64,000 bases of DNA, from NCBI GenBank assembly GCA_032622095.1, contig CP136068.1:55762025-55826024 (forward strand), in the 5' to 3' direction. A program made the position numbers and the translations under genes. Below the pieces are notes generated by a model. That model saw only the letters and a program-made list of their open reading frames with translations. It was not told the origin of the DNA and made no database searches. This document shows, piece by piece, positions 23,452-34,794 of the stretch (positions within the stretch are counted from its first letter, which is position 1; the number at the start of each line of letters is the position of its first letter). This stretch comes from Siphonodentalium dalli. Lineage: Eukaryota; Mollusca; Scaphopoda; Gadilida; Siphonodentaliidae.

Positions 23452-24215
23452 TTCCTTATTCAAAAAAATTGGGACAATGTGGGAAATCACTACAACGTCT
23501 TTTGTAAAGCGAGATGAAATTTTGGATGAAAAACAAATCCAGGTCAAAAGTTCCAAAATGCCTCGGAAATAGGTAAAGTCCGAAAATAAACGGAAATTGT
23601 CCGAATCGGGGTAATAAATGGTCGAAAAACATTTGGGTCGAGTCCAAAAAAGTCGGTCGAATTCCAGTTTTCGCTCTGCTCGGTCATGAAAATTTCTGAA
23701 AATATAGCAAAATGTCCCATATTCATAAATGGCCACCTGGGCCGAACTTTTTAGCAGCATTTTGTTTTGGGGTCGAGACCGAAAAAGTCGGTCTAATAGA
23801 AATTCCCGCTCTGCTCAGTCAGGAGAATTTGGAAAAATTTGGGAAATGACCATGGCAACGTTAGTAAGGTGAGACGAAACTTCCTGTGAAAAAGAAATCC
23901 GACACAAAAAGTTTTCGGCTCAAAATGTTTGGCCTATTTATGAATATTGGACATTTTGCCACATTTTCCCAACATTTTCCGACCCAGCAGAGCGAAAACT
24001 GAAATTCGACCCACTTTTTGGGACTCAACCCAAAAATCTTTCGGCCCAATATTTTTGGCCGTGGCCATTTATGACCCCGAATTTGTTTCGGACAATTTCC
24101 GTTTATTTTCGGACGTTGCCTATTTTAGATGCTATTTTGAACTTTTGATGCAGATTTTGTTTACACCCAAAATTTCATCTCGCCTTACTAAAGACGTTGT
24201 CATTGTGATTTCATC
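23452..24215. repeat. Foldback element, 0.76 kb, in intron 2
   Basis: The left arm (about 23452-23745) and right arm (about 23935-24215) are imperfect inverted repeats. GAAATCACTACAACGTCTTT matches the reverse complement of AAAGACGTTGTCATTGTGAT, and GTCCGAAAATAAACGGAAAT matches that of ATTTCCGTTTATTTTCGGAC. The centre (about 23764-23930) is a third, diverged copy in left-arm orientation (CCGCTCTGCTCAGTC, GCAACGTTAGTAAGGTGAGA). No transposase. Confidence 0.8.
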
Positions 24216-24643
24216 ACCATCATCATCGCCGTCGTCGTCGACGTCATCATCATTATCATCATAATCATTGTCGTCGTCGTCATCGCCACCGTCATTGACA
24301 CGAACATCTTCGTTGTCATCGTCATAATCTTCTTCATCATCTTCAATATCATCTTCATCATCATCATTATCATCATTATCATCATTATCATTATCATCAT
24401 TATCATCATCATCATCATCATTATCATCATCATTATCATCATCATCGTCATCATTATCATCATTATCGTCATCATTATCGTAATCAACATCATCATCTTC
24501 ATCATCATCATTATCATCATCATCGTCATCATTATCGTAATCAACATCATCATCATCATCGTCATCATTATCATCATCATCGTCATCATTATCGTAATCA
24601 ACATCATCATCATCATCATCATCATCATTATCATCATCATCAA
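24206..24643. repeat. ATC/ATT/GTC trinucleotide microsatellite
   Basis: About 440 bp made almost only of CATCAT, CATTAT and CATCGTCAT triplets. The long minus-strand open frame across it would be a methionine-isoleucine-threonine string and is an artefact of the repeat. It directly adjoins the right arm of the foldback. Confidence 0.95.
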
Positions 24644-24659
24644 TTATACGTTATCATCG

Positions 24660-24965
24660 CTTGTAATAGGGACGCGGCGACAGGGGGTTGACACTGTCGG
24701 GTCTGTTTGAAAATTCGATGTGCATGCTCTCAAACTGGTCACACGTATAGGGACGTCGCGGCATGGGTTGGTTGTACGTACTTCTACGGCATGGGTCATA
24801 TTCGGGTCTATTTATAAAGTCACTTGTATGTTCCAAAGCAGGTCACAGAGATCTGTCAGATGGGGTTGCGTGTGGCCCGGATACTTATATTGCATGGGAC
24901 ACTATCGGGTCCATTTGAATAGTTCATGTGTATGTTCTCATGGCTGGTATCTTAACTGAATGCCC
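24660..24965. repeat. Degenerate tandem repeat, about 105 bp, three copies
   Basis: CGGGTCTGTTTG, CGGGTCTATTTA and CGGGTCCATTTG recur at 24697, 24803 and 24908, each followed by a TGTGYATG(C/T)TCT...GGTCAC-like segment. GGGACGCGGCGACAGGGGG at its left recalls the end of the hAT family at 12893-13884. Confidence 0.5.
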
Positions 24966-25520
24966 CTTGAACCAGACCGAAATTTCCAAGTTTCGTTACC
25001 ACCCCTCCCCTCGGGTTGAAATCTTCCAACATATACAGCACGTTTTAATTGTTGGACATTTTCGACCGGTTAAAACCACCTCTGGACGTTCTACATATCA
25101 CATCTTTCATCCGATTAATCTGATTTATTGTTTAAAAAACATGACCGCTATCTTGGATTTCTACATTTGATTTACATTTGATTTCATTGAAACTACATCA
25201 GTCATTTATGAGCTAATTATTGTTGGAATATTTACAGGCATTATGGGAGCTATCGCATTTGAATGTTTTCGATCAAAAATATTGCCACGAGCAGCCATCC
25301 TTGACTTTGTATCATTAATTCCTTTGGCGCTATCTACAATCAAAATCTTTCATTAGATAAAAACAATTTCAACTACCCTTATCATCCATGTTTATCTCAC
25401 ACTCAACACTAAATAACCCAACACAAATTGAATATCATAATTATATTCAAATTATAGTCCAGTGCATTTATGAAAAAAAAGTGCCAAACCTCAAACTAAT
25501 TGCAACACATTGTTTCTTAT

Positions 25521-27537
25521 CAGGAATAAGTATATTAACCCATTATAAACAACATACTAAAAATAAAAAAGGATCAAGAAAGCGAAATTGATAAAATTTC
25601 TTAAATAAATTTGTCAAAATATGGTAAAATACTCAATTGATGCCTATTCAAGGATGTTATAAAAAACTCCTTTTCACAAGTCCTTCCATTTATATATCCA
25701 TTTTGTAGAATACACAATTCTGAATACAGATTACAGAGAGGTAACATTTTCCAATACGTTGAGTATTTTTCGAGTTATGTGCCTCCAAAATTGGGAGTTC
25801 ATCTAATTGCAGAGCCACAATTTCTAAGAATTAGCTAAAATCCATAGTTTATAGTTTAGTATTTTAAAAACTAGAAAAAAAACATGAAAGGTTATAGTGC
25901 TGTTGTATTAATTTCCTCACTAGATTGTGCACAAAATTGATTACTGTATGCATCTATGATCGAGAAGACAAAACTATTCTTAAACAAAATGAGTGTTCCA
26001 TTGTATAGGCAAATTTTCCTTGTTACACATAACTGGTATGATGAAAATACCATATATGAAGTCATACAACTCAAAAATTGATATCCATATGCCCTGTATA
26101 TCTAAAAAATACTAGGTTAAATACACTGTTGGAATTACTAAACACAATTGTGCCAAAAACAACTTATGGCCATATGAATCCTTTTTCCAAAAACTGCCAT
26201 GTTGGACTGTTTTGTTTTGGTTTTGAACGTTCCTCATAAAACACTTATGTTGGGAAAATAGGATTACATTGATTAAGCCAATCAACTGTTACTGGATTTC
26301 ACATTATTTTTCAAGAAACTGAATCCAAATTTGAACGTTGATAATGGGGTAGGTGTAATCAAAAAAGTCTATGCCCTTGTCACCATATTCTAGTCATTGC
26401 AGACACAAGTTGTACTATATTATTCCAGTTTGTGAAGATTATTGTTGCATAAAAGAACATTTAGTACTTTAGTGGAGGTATATTTAGAATTTCATGGGCA
26501 TGTTATATAGAAAATCCCTATATAATAATTCGCCATGTGAACATCAGAACAGTAAGCAGTAAACTCTGTATAAAAGAATAATGTTTGTAGGAGCTGGTGA
26601 TAGTAAAGTTTTATGCATCAAGATCCATGTTTTCTGAGATTTTGTCAATATGGTGTCGCCTACCACATTTTTTCGATATTCAAATTTGGAGACAGTTTCC
26701 AGAAAAATGAGTGAAATCTAGTGACATTCATTGACATATCCCATGTAATGGTATTATTTAAACACTAAATTATTTTAGGAGAAAAGTTCAAATAATTTTA
26801 CACATTAAACGAACATTGTTTTTACTAATTATGCACAAAAACTTTTAAAAATGGACAAAACACCCCATAATAGCATTTTTAGAAAAGGGATAATACTAAG
26901 GATTCATTGGGCCATACGTTGATGTTCTGCACGGTGTTTTTTTGGACATTCCTTCACAGTGTATTTAACCATGTATACTTAAGTTATTAAGAGAAATACA
27001 GGGAATGTGGATTTATATTTATTGAGTTGTATTACCTCAACAGGCAAATTTGGCTAAGTCCATGCAATGGAAGACATATTTTGTTTAAGAATATTATTGT
27101 CTTCTAAATCATAGATGCATAAAGAAATCATTTTGTTTTGTGCATAATCTTGAGAAGACATTAATATAACAAAAAGAAATCCCTTCATTTTTCTTTAGTT
27201 TTCAAAATACAAGACCATAACAATGGATTTTAGCTCATTTTGAGAAATTGAGGCTCTGAAATTAGTTAAACTCCCAATATTGGAGGCACATAACTCGAAA
27301 AATACTGAACGTATTTGGGAAAGTTTTTGCTATTCTGTATTCAGGATTGTGTACTCTACAATATGGATATGGAATGGAAGGCCTTGTGAACTCATATTTT
27401 TTATAAACAATCTTGAAAAGCCATAAATTGAGTGTATTACAAATTTTGACAAATTTATTTCACCAAATTTCATTAATTTCGCCTTTCTTGATTCTTTTTT
27501 ATTTTAGTATGTTGTTTGTGATGGGTTAATGTACTTA
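25521..27537. repeat. Giant ancient palindrome, about 2 kb, in intron 2
   Basis: The two halves are diverged reverse complements over nearly their full length (left about 25521-26400, right about 26665-27537, centre near 26530). Examples read in the right arm: CATAACTCGAAAAATACT, CATAGATGCATA, TATTCAAATTTGGA, GTTGTTTGTGATGGGTTAAT; each has its inverted partner on the left. By eye, identity is about 70-80%, with indels. No coding frame was found. The right edge meets a run of 15 C. It lies in intron 2 of the PLAC8-like gene, so its transcript would fold into a very long hairpin. Confidence 0.85.
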
Positions 27538-27552
27538 CCCCCCCCCCCCCCC
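27538..27552. repeat. Run of 15 C at the palindrome edge
   Basis: An uninterrupted C run, exactly where the similarity of the right arm to the left arm ends. Others of 14-18 bases are at 13642, 14985, 17394, 39434 and 59172, and G runs are at 18626, 19139 and 20360. Confidence 0.9.
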
Positions 27553-27660
27553 GAGAGATTAAATATTGTAAAATAGTTCATGGGTGATCAGATGCATGCA
27601 TCTTATTCGTTCTAAGAGTAATATACACGTATGTTCAATCATGTGTTTTTGGTTTTACAG

Positions 27661-27726
27661 GAGACAAGTAGTTGGGGTATGGCGATGGATGGAGATAGTG
27701 GTAGTAGACATATGGTCAGAGAATGA
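27661..27726 (+). CDS. PLAC8: PLAC8/cornifelin-like protein, exon 3
   Basis: It encodes residues 95-115, ETSSWGMAMDGDSGSRHMVR then E, and the stop TGA (27724-27726). The acceptor is TTGGTTTTACAG|GAG, phase 0. The short, polar C-terminus is typical of the family and not conserved in detail. The exon follows a 4.7-kb intron made mostly of inverted repeats. Confidence 0.82.
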   Translation, partial: ETSSWGMAMDGDSGSRHMVRE

Positions 27727-29034
27727 AGACTGTGGCCATAGGAACCACACATTGCTGAATTAAACAACTGTGATACCTACATTATGTCATCAACCCTTTA
27801 CTGTTAAACCAGGATGACACTGCAAAATCAACATGCAACAATCTGTCTGAAGCGATTGATTAATTCGTCCATCTGGTTGACAGTTTCTAATTTGTTTTAT
27901 ATGGAGGCATGTCTACAAGAAGCCGCCGTGCTATTTATGTCTTCAACCTACGATATAACTCACTTATCAATAGTATCTCAAGCTGTTCCACAATCTCTAC
28001 ATGTGCTGAAACTTTGTGTTTACATATAGGTTTGCAGGAAATTCTATCATTTGTTTATTAGTGAAGGATCGCTTTACACACGTGCGATATAAGTGACAGT
28101 ATGCATATATGGCCAGAACCACCCCGGTAACCGCAGCGGGTTATAGGAATCAGGGAGCTAAATGTGTTCTTGAGTCGGGGAGCGAGTACACCGTGGAATT
28201 ACTAAAGGTGAAGGTAACTGCAGAATGACCTTCACCTGATAGATGCGACACGTTATTAAAGGGTGACATCGCGTTTATTTGATTTGTACATAATATCTAA
28301 ATAATTTAAACTGGTGAATGATTGGGGGAATGGATTTTTGTGAGCGAGAAATTTATTTAACTAGCTGCTGTAGTTCTGGGGTTTTCCAGATCAAATTTGG
28401 CTGTGAGATAGCCCTGTCGTAGACTTGTGGATTTATTTTAAGAAGTAAACACATGGCCTATGACTTTTCTTGCATTTTCGTGATCAACTGGTGTCAATAT
28501 AGCTGGTTAAACATCACTGGTATGGCCTGCAGGCTTCAATTCAGTGAATTTGGCCGAAACGTTAACACTGTCGCCTATGGGAAACCATTTAGTTCAGTGA
28601 TTCCTATAGCGTTAATCTGGCCATAGCGGAACAGGAAATGGATCGGTAATGCTCTACCATTATTATATTTATACTCTGGACTACAGAATCACATGAAATG
28701 TGTGAAATTGACGGTTTCGTGGTTCAAATTAATTTCTTTTGAATATTATGGGCATGCGCGGTGTTGCACTGAAGCTGGAAATATCATGGGCGATGGAAAT
28801 AAATTGTTCGATGCCTGTGCTAATTCTTTTCGATTTTGTTGTTGTTAATACCAAGACAGTGTGAAAACATGCCTATATATTTTTTGGCTGATCCGCTATA
28901 TAACCCGCTCCGGTTACTGGCGATGAGTACATGCTATTCATTGAACTGGACTTTGTGTTCCAGGTGTGAGGATTACGGTCGTATGTTTCCCAACGTCGTT
29001 TGGGCTTTGGTCCCCTTGTTGTCTGCAGTGTTAT
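27727..29034 (+). other. Probable 3' UTR and downstream region of the PLAC8-like gene
   Basis: No coding exon is seen. A perfect 9-bp hairpin, GGTGAAGGT (28207-28215) with ACCTTCACC (28228-28236), lies about 480 bp after the stop. Possible polyadenylation signals are ATTAAA near 28255 and AATAAA near 28799. Which is used cannot be told from sequence. Confidence 0.35.
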
Positions 29035-29425
29035 AGGGAGGTAAAGTGACCAATTTTGAATGGGGATTTCCTTGCAAATGTGCGGGACAAAAGTTACAGA
29101 GTTGCACATACTTCTGAGTGTGACTTGATGTGGTATTGGAAACAACAGGTATTTATCTGGCGGGTCCGATGGAACTTGTTCCATTATAGTGTTGGTGTAT
29201 TTATTTTTGAATTTTACATTGATTTTTCAAATGTAGGTCAAGTGATGTATTCCAGAAAAAAATCTCAAATATATATTTATTGCAAAATTTTATAATTTAC
29301 CAGATAAATACCTGTTGTTTCCAATACCACATCAAGTCACACTCAGAAGTATGTGCAACTCTGTAACTTTTGCTCCACAGATTTGCATGGAAATCCCCAT
29401 TCAAAATTGTTTACATGACCTCCCC
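29035..29425. repeat. Inverted repeat, 126-bp arms, about 140-bp spacer
   Basis: The left arm 29035-29161 (for example TGGAAACAACAGGTATTTAT at its right end) and the right arm 29300-29425 (ATAAATACCTGTTGTTTCCA) are reverse complements with only scattered differences. The spacer is unrelated AT-rich DNA. No target duplication or coding capacity was recognised. Confidence 0.85.
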
Positions 29426-29429
29426 CTTA

Positions 29430-31180
29430 AAATAACTGTTATACTAGATTGTTTTTCGCTCAACAAACCATTCTCAATATACATTGAAACAACTCAGCTG
29501 TATTTGAGGGATATCAATCTTAAATGCCGAATGTTAGTAGCCAAACACTGTCGAATCATGTTGTTACCGACTAATTAATTGGATCTCGGCTTATTAATTT
29601 ATCAACTGATGGTTTTTGGGGCTATAATTGATGAATAATAAATAATTTTTAAAAGTTAAGTTAATCGGGCACTGTTGTTGTAATGGTATGAATTCGAATA
29701 ACTTTCTCAAAGGATAAGCATTCTTAGGTCATATATGGGTCGTCTTCTACCAGAACTGTGAATCGAATTACATTGTTTATGACTAACTTGAATGCTCAGA
29801 AATCTACCAATAGACAATATGGCTTCGTTTTTCTCTCTCTAGCTTATTCTTCGAGTAGAAATATAGTAGGCAGACTCAGACATGATTATTTCTATCATGT
29901 CCTTGTGTTATTCCCAAAGTGCATTATGTAATATGTTATATTCGTGTATTTATATTCTATTTCTGTAAACCCACCACAATACAGTTTATATTAAATTTTA
30001 ATTAAAAAAAACGCAAGTTGTAACGCATTTACCAACTGATATTACAAACCCGAGGATACTACCCCATGCAGTCTATCAATTTATGCATGTTCCTTTTCAC
30101 GTTGAATAAATCTTTACACCTGGCTGCTAATTGCGCGAATCCTGTTTACATGCCAAATTGATATTTGTTTGGTATTATGCTTAAGTGTTATGGTTTAATT
30201 ACGATTAAGCGTGCAAGTTCAATTTACTATCTATAGTAAACGTTTGGATAAAATTGTGTCATCTAGATTGGTTCCTTCTGACTTGTATGCCCTTGGAGAA
30301 TGACTTTGTGATCATATATATGTTGTTTGCAAGACTCAAAGATTGCGATCATGTCAGAGATTAATAACATTTCAACCTACATTATAAATAAACTATAGAT
30401 AAAACTGAACATTGGGTATAAAGGCGTAATAAAGTGGTTTATTTCGAGGGTAAGATTCTGGTGAAATCTATAGTTGAAATGCAATTTGCTGTGATTAATG
30501 GTACTAACATGATATAATTCTCGGTTGTGGTTGCCTGGTAGGCTTAGTACGCTCGGAATAAAACTGACCCACGGATATGATAAGAAATTCTAAAAAAATA
30601 TATATTAATCGATAGAAACTTTGAGGTGTACTCGATTCAAATCTATTCTGGAATACCCCCGAAACTGTGTAAAACTTTCTGGGAAGATATAGACCATCTT
30701 TAAAGGTACACACTCCAATTCGATGGTCCCCATATCATCATATTCCAACAACAACAACAACATTTATTGAAATGCCGCATCAGTTATCATAATCGATAGA
30801 TTGCCAAAATATAATGCAAACCAGTGTCAACTATATAAAGTATAAAATTGTCAAAATATTGTTATATATCAACATTTGGTTCAACACAATTTGGTATCGA
30901 AAGTATGCCGGTCGGCATTCGTCGAATATTTGCCAGGCCGCCAATTATACCAGTTGGTGAAAAATAACAGATTTCAAAAATCGATATCTGAGCTTTGGTG
31001 GGTGGGTACATCGACTTCAATCACACATTTGTTACCCTCGAAACGAAAGAAATAGTAATTTAGGAGCATTTAATCGGATTATCCATCTTTAAGCATAATT
31101 GATAACAATTGAGAATGAATTACTCGTAATGAGTAAACTGAATTAGGTTGCACTTAAGCGTATTAGAATGAATGTCATCT
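29430..31180. other. No gene recognised
   Basis: An AT-rich stretch. The only feature is 30718-30775, GATGGTCCCCATATCATCAT ... CCAACAACAACAACAACATT, an inverted copy of the segment at 14468-14520. The two together suggest a dispersed repeat with a (GTT)n tract. Confidence 0.45.
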
Positions 31181-31314
31181 TGTCTATAAATATGAACATA
31201 TCAAAACGCTTTTGACGCTATCAATTAACGTTTGATGTCGAACACCTATTTTCGCACTAAAACAAAGCACGCTTGCATTAAAATGCATTTTTTTTAAACT
31301 TCGGATTAATTTTC

Positions 31315-31468
31315 TTTCACTTAAAGCTCGCTGAATATGGAAATCAATATCATTCAGTTGATATATAGTACTGTCTCCAGGGATAAAACCTGATTGGTAA
31401 TTTGTAATCAAATTGTACTTCGTCAGATATTCACTGTTGGTCATGATTATTTCTTTAAAATGATTCAC
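31315..31468 (-). pseudogene. LINE reverse-transcriptase fragment, early RT motifs
   Basis: On the minus strand the frame reads YLTKYNLITNYQSGFIPGDS and TIYQLNDIDFHIQRALSERK, typical of RT motifs 1-2 of non-LTR elements (...QSGFRPGDST..QL...). The next expected motif (A, with the first catalytic Asp) is absent and the frame continues into unrelated sequence. A dead fragment, perhaps of the same family as the LINE at 40850-42360. Confidence 0.75.
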
Positions 31469-31596
31469 TCAATGGAATAGTTTTTAAAAAATACCTCACC
31501 CAGTCATCTCAACTATATATAGCCATTTTTTCTAATCTTCCTTGATCTGTCAAAACTCCAGTCGTGGTGAAAGGGGAGTAATTGAGTTACCACCTA

Positions 31597-31690
31597 CAGG
31601 ACATGGCGACAGGGGATTGAGGGTCTCTAACTTGACTTTGGTCAAAATATTAAAGAGTTGGTAATTTCATTCCTAGGTTGAAATCGTTTT
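31597..31690. mobile_element. hAT-family terminus fragment
   Basis: CAGGACATGGCGACAGGGG, then AACTTGACTTTGGTCAAAAT and GTTGGTAATTTCATTCC, follows one end of the hAT family (CAGRGACGTGGCGAYAGKGG...). Similarity stops where the 15-bp minisatellite begins. A further piece is at 32160-32235 (GGAAATTTTCCAAACTTATG, GGGGTGTCAGGTTGGAA). Confidence 0.6.
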
Positions 31691-31709
31691 CATTGTTTGA
31701 TTTCCGACA

Positions 31710-31787
31710 AGTAATTAGTATAACAGTAATTAGTATAACAGTAATTAGTATAACAGTAATTAGTATAACAGTAATTAGTATAACAGT
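31710..31787. repeat. 15-bp minisatellite, five copies
   Basis: AGTAATTAGTATAAC is repeated five times without change. Confidence 0.95.
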
Positions 31788-31993
31788 TGTTCTTTTTAAA
31801 ACCGACAGAAACATATTTATCACATAATTTGGCCATAAAAGCAGTTTCATAATTATCGGTAATAGACACGTTTAATATCAGCGCGTGCGATGACGTCACG
31901 GCGTTCTTCAAATAACTTGCGATCGCTGTAGTTTATGATTGTTGTTTTCGATGAATATTGCGCGTTGCTTCGGGTTTATTTGATCATGTGATA

Positions 31994-32148
31994 AAAGGTA
32001 TCTCACACTCGTCCTATTTTATACGTAATTTATCAACCTCGTCCTCTAAATTCTATTTGAGCCTCGGTAAACCTCGGCTCAAATCGAATTTAGTGAACTC
32101 GGTTGATAAATTCCGTATAAACTAGACACTCATGTGAGATCCTCTATT
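31994..32148. repeat. Imperfect palindrome F with three TC/TC mismatches
   Basis: Centred at 32069.5-32070. The arms TATACGTAATTTATCAAC...TTTGAGCC and GGCTCAAA...GTTGATAAATTCCGTATA pair. TC lies opposite TC at 32064-32065/32074-32075, 32039-32040/32099-32100 and 32009-32010/32130-32131, each symmetric within one base. Outside the last one, TATCTCACA pairs with TGTGAGATC. The right edge reads ATCCTCTATTT, as in palindromes B, C and D. Confidence 0.85.
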
Positions 32149-32321
32149 TGTCTAATTTTTTGTCAAAATTCTGGTCTGAAATGGCCATCATTGGAAATTT
32201 TCCAAACTTATGGGGGTGTCAGGTTGGAAGACCAGAGAGGGCGCTCGGCTTCAGCAAACATTGCCATTTCTTCCTCATTCCCAGTTATATTGCTAATTGT
32301 AGACATTCTATATATAGAAGA

Positions 32322-32640
32322 AGTTTAGGTGAGTATATCTCTCTAGGTTTTAAGTTGAATATTTTTTTTAAGGTGAATATATTTATCTAGGTTTTTAAGG
32401 TGAGTATATTTATCTAGGGTTTTAAGGTGAGTATATTTATCTATGTTTTTAAGGTGAGTATATTTATCTAGGTTTTAAGGTGAGTATATTTATCTAGGTT
32501 TTTAAGGTGAGTATATTTATCTAGGGTTTTAAGGTGAGTATATTTATCTAGGTTTTTAAGGTGAGTATATTATCTAGGTTTTTAAGGTGAGTATATTTAT
32601 TTAGGTTTTTAAGGTGAGTATATTTCTCTGGGTTTTACAA
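32322..32640 (+). repeat. 27-bp minisatellite, 12 units, each with a splice-donor-like core
   Basis: The unit is AAGGTGAGTATATTTATCTA followed by GGTTTTT. Ten of twelve units contain GGTGAGTA; the two others, near the left end, have GTTGAATA and GGTGAATA. AAG|GTGAGTA is an ideal animal 5' splice site on the plus strand. The array touches the 3' end of the gypsy-type element. Confidence 0.9.
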
Positions 32641-32667
32641 GACGGCCACTCTTTGTTTTGTTAACAT

Positions 32668-33840
32668 TTATGTGGATACCACCCCTTCATCAGAATCATG
32701 CATATCATCAGACACAGAGTCGTCATTCACATGATCATACAAAGAAGTAGCAGACATTTGTGATGGAAAAACCCAGTTATCAAGGACATTCTGACCCAAA
32801 TATGGCTTCAGATTGTCTATGTGTACTGATTTTGTCAAGCATTTGGGGGACTTCTGAATAATAAATGTGAAAGGTGCGTGTTTGCCAACAATGAGGTATG
32901 GTCCGGTCCACCCACAACCCAACTTTTGTTTAGCCACTGGAGAATACCAATACCATGCCCAATCACCTATATATAAATTCCTAACTTTATAATTTTTATC
33001 ATAATATTTCTTCTGCCTTGTAGTGGCAACATCCAAGTGATTAAATGCAAAATCAAAATTACTATGACAACTAGCCCTTATCCATTCCACGTATTATATT
33101 GGACATGTGATGACTGGAGTTTTATCTTTTGGTGAGCCTACCATAATGTCAATAGGAAAATTTATCTCCCTCCCCAGCATTAACAAGTTTGGGGTACAGT
33201 GTGTACTGGCATGTTCAGTGGCACGGTATGCTATCATAAGATACGGTAGTTGCTCATCCCAATTATTTTGGTTTTCATTAACAAAACTTGCTAACATCTG
33301 AAGTAAGGTTCTATTAAACCTCTCTATCATGCCATATGCCTGTGGTCTATATGGGGTTGTTCTACTTTTTTCAATACACATTAAATTGCATAATTCGGAA
33401 AATAGTTTGGATTCAAACTCCCTACCCTGATCAGTGTGGATACGCTGTGGACATCCACACCTAGTTATGATTTGTGTCATTAGTAACTCAGCTATCGTTT
33501 GCACAGTATGATTCTTAACTCCAAAGGCCTCTTTCCAATTTGTAAAATAATCCCCTATGACGACTATATTCTCATTATTATGATTTGATATTTTCAAGGG
33601 ACCTAGAACATCTATTGCTAAACATTCCATGGGTTTAAAGTTATTGACATGCTGCATTGGGTACCTTCCTTTCCCAGGCCCTGGTTTCCGTTGTGCACAT
33701 TCATCACATTGATTACACCAACGTTGTATATCTGCAGTTATACCTGGCCAATAAAAACGACGTTTTATAGCTTCAAGCGTTCGATCACGTCCAAAATGAC
33801 CTGCTATTCTATCGCAATGTAATTTTTTAAAATTACCTCC
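32668..33840 (-). pseudogene. gypsy-type integrase
   Basis: Read on the minus strand: an HHCC-like zinc region (about 33830-33660, FYWPGITADIQRWCNQCDEC), the catalytic core (33657-33094) with the DDE residues in IDVLGP, HTDQGREFES and YGMIERFNRT, then a C-terminal domain (GDWAWYWYSPVAKQKLG, GWTGPYLIVGK, HIDNLKPY) to 33090-32668. An in-frame TAA at about 33099 separates core and C-terminus, and a frameshift lies before the zinc region. The core is otherwise well kept. It would insert element DNA into the genome; here it is inactive. Confidence 0.88.
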
Positions 33841-34775
33841 CTTATTTCTTTTGGAGCTTCTAATTGGTTATGTGTATTGTTTAATATTGTCACTTCCCTA
33901 TATAAGACACTCTCGGACAAGAATAAGCTGGCCCATTGAGTGCAATAAACATTGATATCAGGAGTGTGTTTTATAATATCGTTTTGAGATGGCCTTTCAT
34001 CTGACCTAGATTTTGCCTCAACAATGTACAAAATATCAGGATCCCATGATTGCATAACAATGAGATCTGCCACCCCCCAGGAATGCATCCAATTAACCAT
34101 ACTCTCCAACATGGAAGCACTAATTGAATGTACATCTGAAGCTTGATGAGTGGAGGTTGAATCAGTGTCACTAAGATCTCTTGAACCAGTTCCGACCTCA
34201 TCACCTTCTAGTATTGTACCAACTCTACTGCTGTTAGGACAACTCGACCTCCTAATTTCACAAGATGGGCAATTCATACACACACCAGAACAAAGTTTCC
34301 ACGGGATCCTGGAAAGAGCATCGGCATTTAGATGTTTGGGCCCAGGTCTATGTTTCATGTCATAATCATAGAGATCAGTAATGCTGATCCATCGAGCAAT
34401 CATTCCCTCTGGTTCACGAAAGTTCTTCAACCATAATAATGATGCATGATCCATTCTAATGACAAATTTACGACCAAGTAAATAATGTTTAAACTGCTTC
34501 AAAAAGACAATAACTGCCAACAACTCCCTCTTAGTAGTACAATATTGTTGTTGTGATGGACTCAGTGTTCTGCTTGCAAATGAAATGACCTTTTCCTCCC
34601 CATTCTGTATTTGTGATAAAACAGCTCCAATACCTATCCCACTAGCATCTGTGTCGATTATGAATTAATCATTTTGAGTGGGTAGGGTCCATAGATTAGG
34701 TGATAACATACACTGTTTCAACTTGATAAAAGAATCCTCACATTAAGATGACCATTCAAACTTAACCTTCGTTTT
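33804..34775 (-). pseudogene. gypsy-type RNase H
   Basis: Motifs in order on the minus strand: KFEWSS, DSFIKLKQCML, TDASGIGIGAVLSQ (first catalytic Asp), KRELLAVIVFLKQFKHYL (Glu), RMDHASLLWL (Asp) and NADALSRIP, then the linker to integrase. Two in-frame stops precede 34523 (at about 34720 and 34669). A frameshift in a T/A run near 33830 separates it from the integrase zinc region. The segment is cut from RT by the satellite insertion. Confidence 0.85.
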
Positions 34776-34794
34776 AGTCGGGTTTTTTTTCAAA

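Noticed and set aside
24200-24643. 147-codon minus-strand open frame rich in methionine and isoleucine
   Set aside because: It is a translation of the ATC-type triplet microsatellite.
32636-32668. Possible start of a 3' LTR (TGTAAAACCC after a purine-rich tract)
   Set aside because: Only about eight bases resemble the 5' LTR start and the 27-bp array follows at once; not enough to call an LTR.
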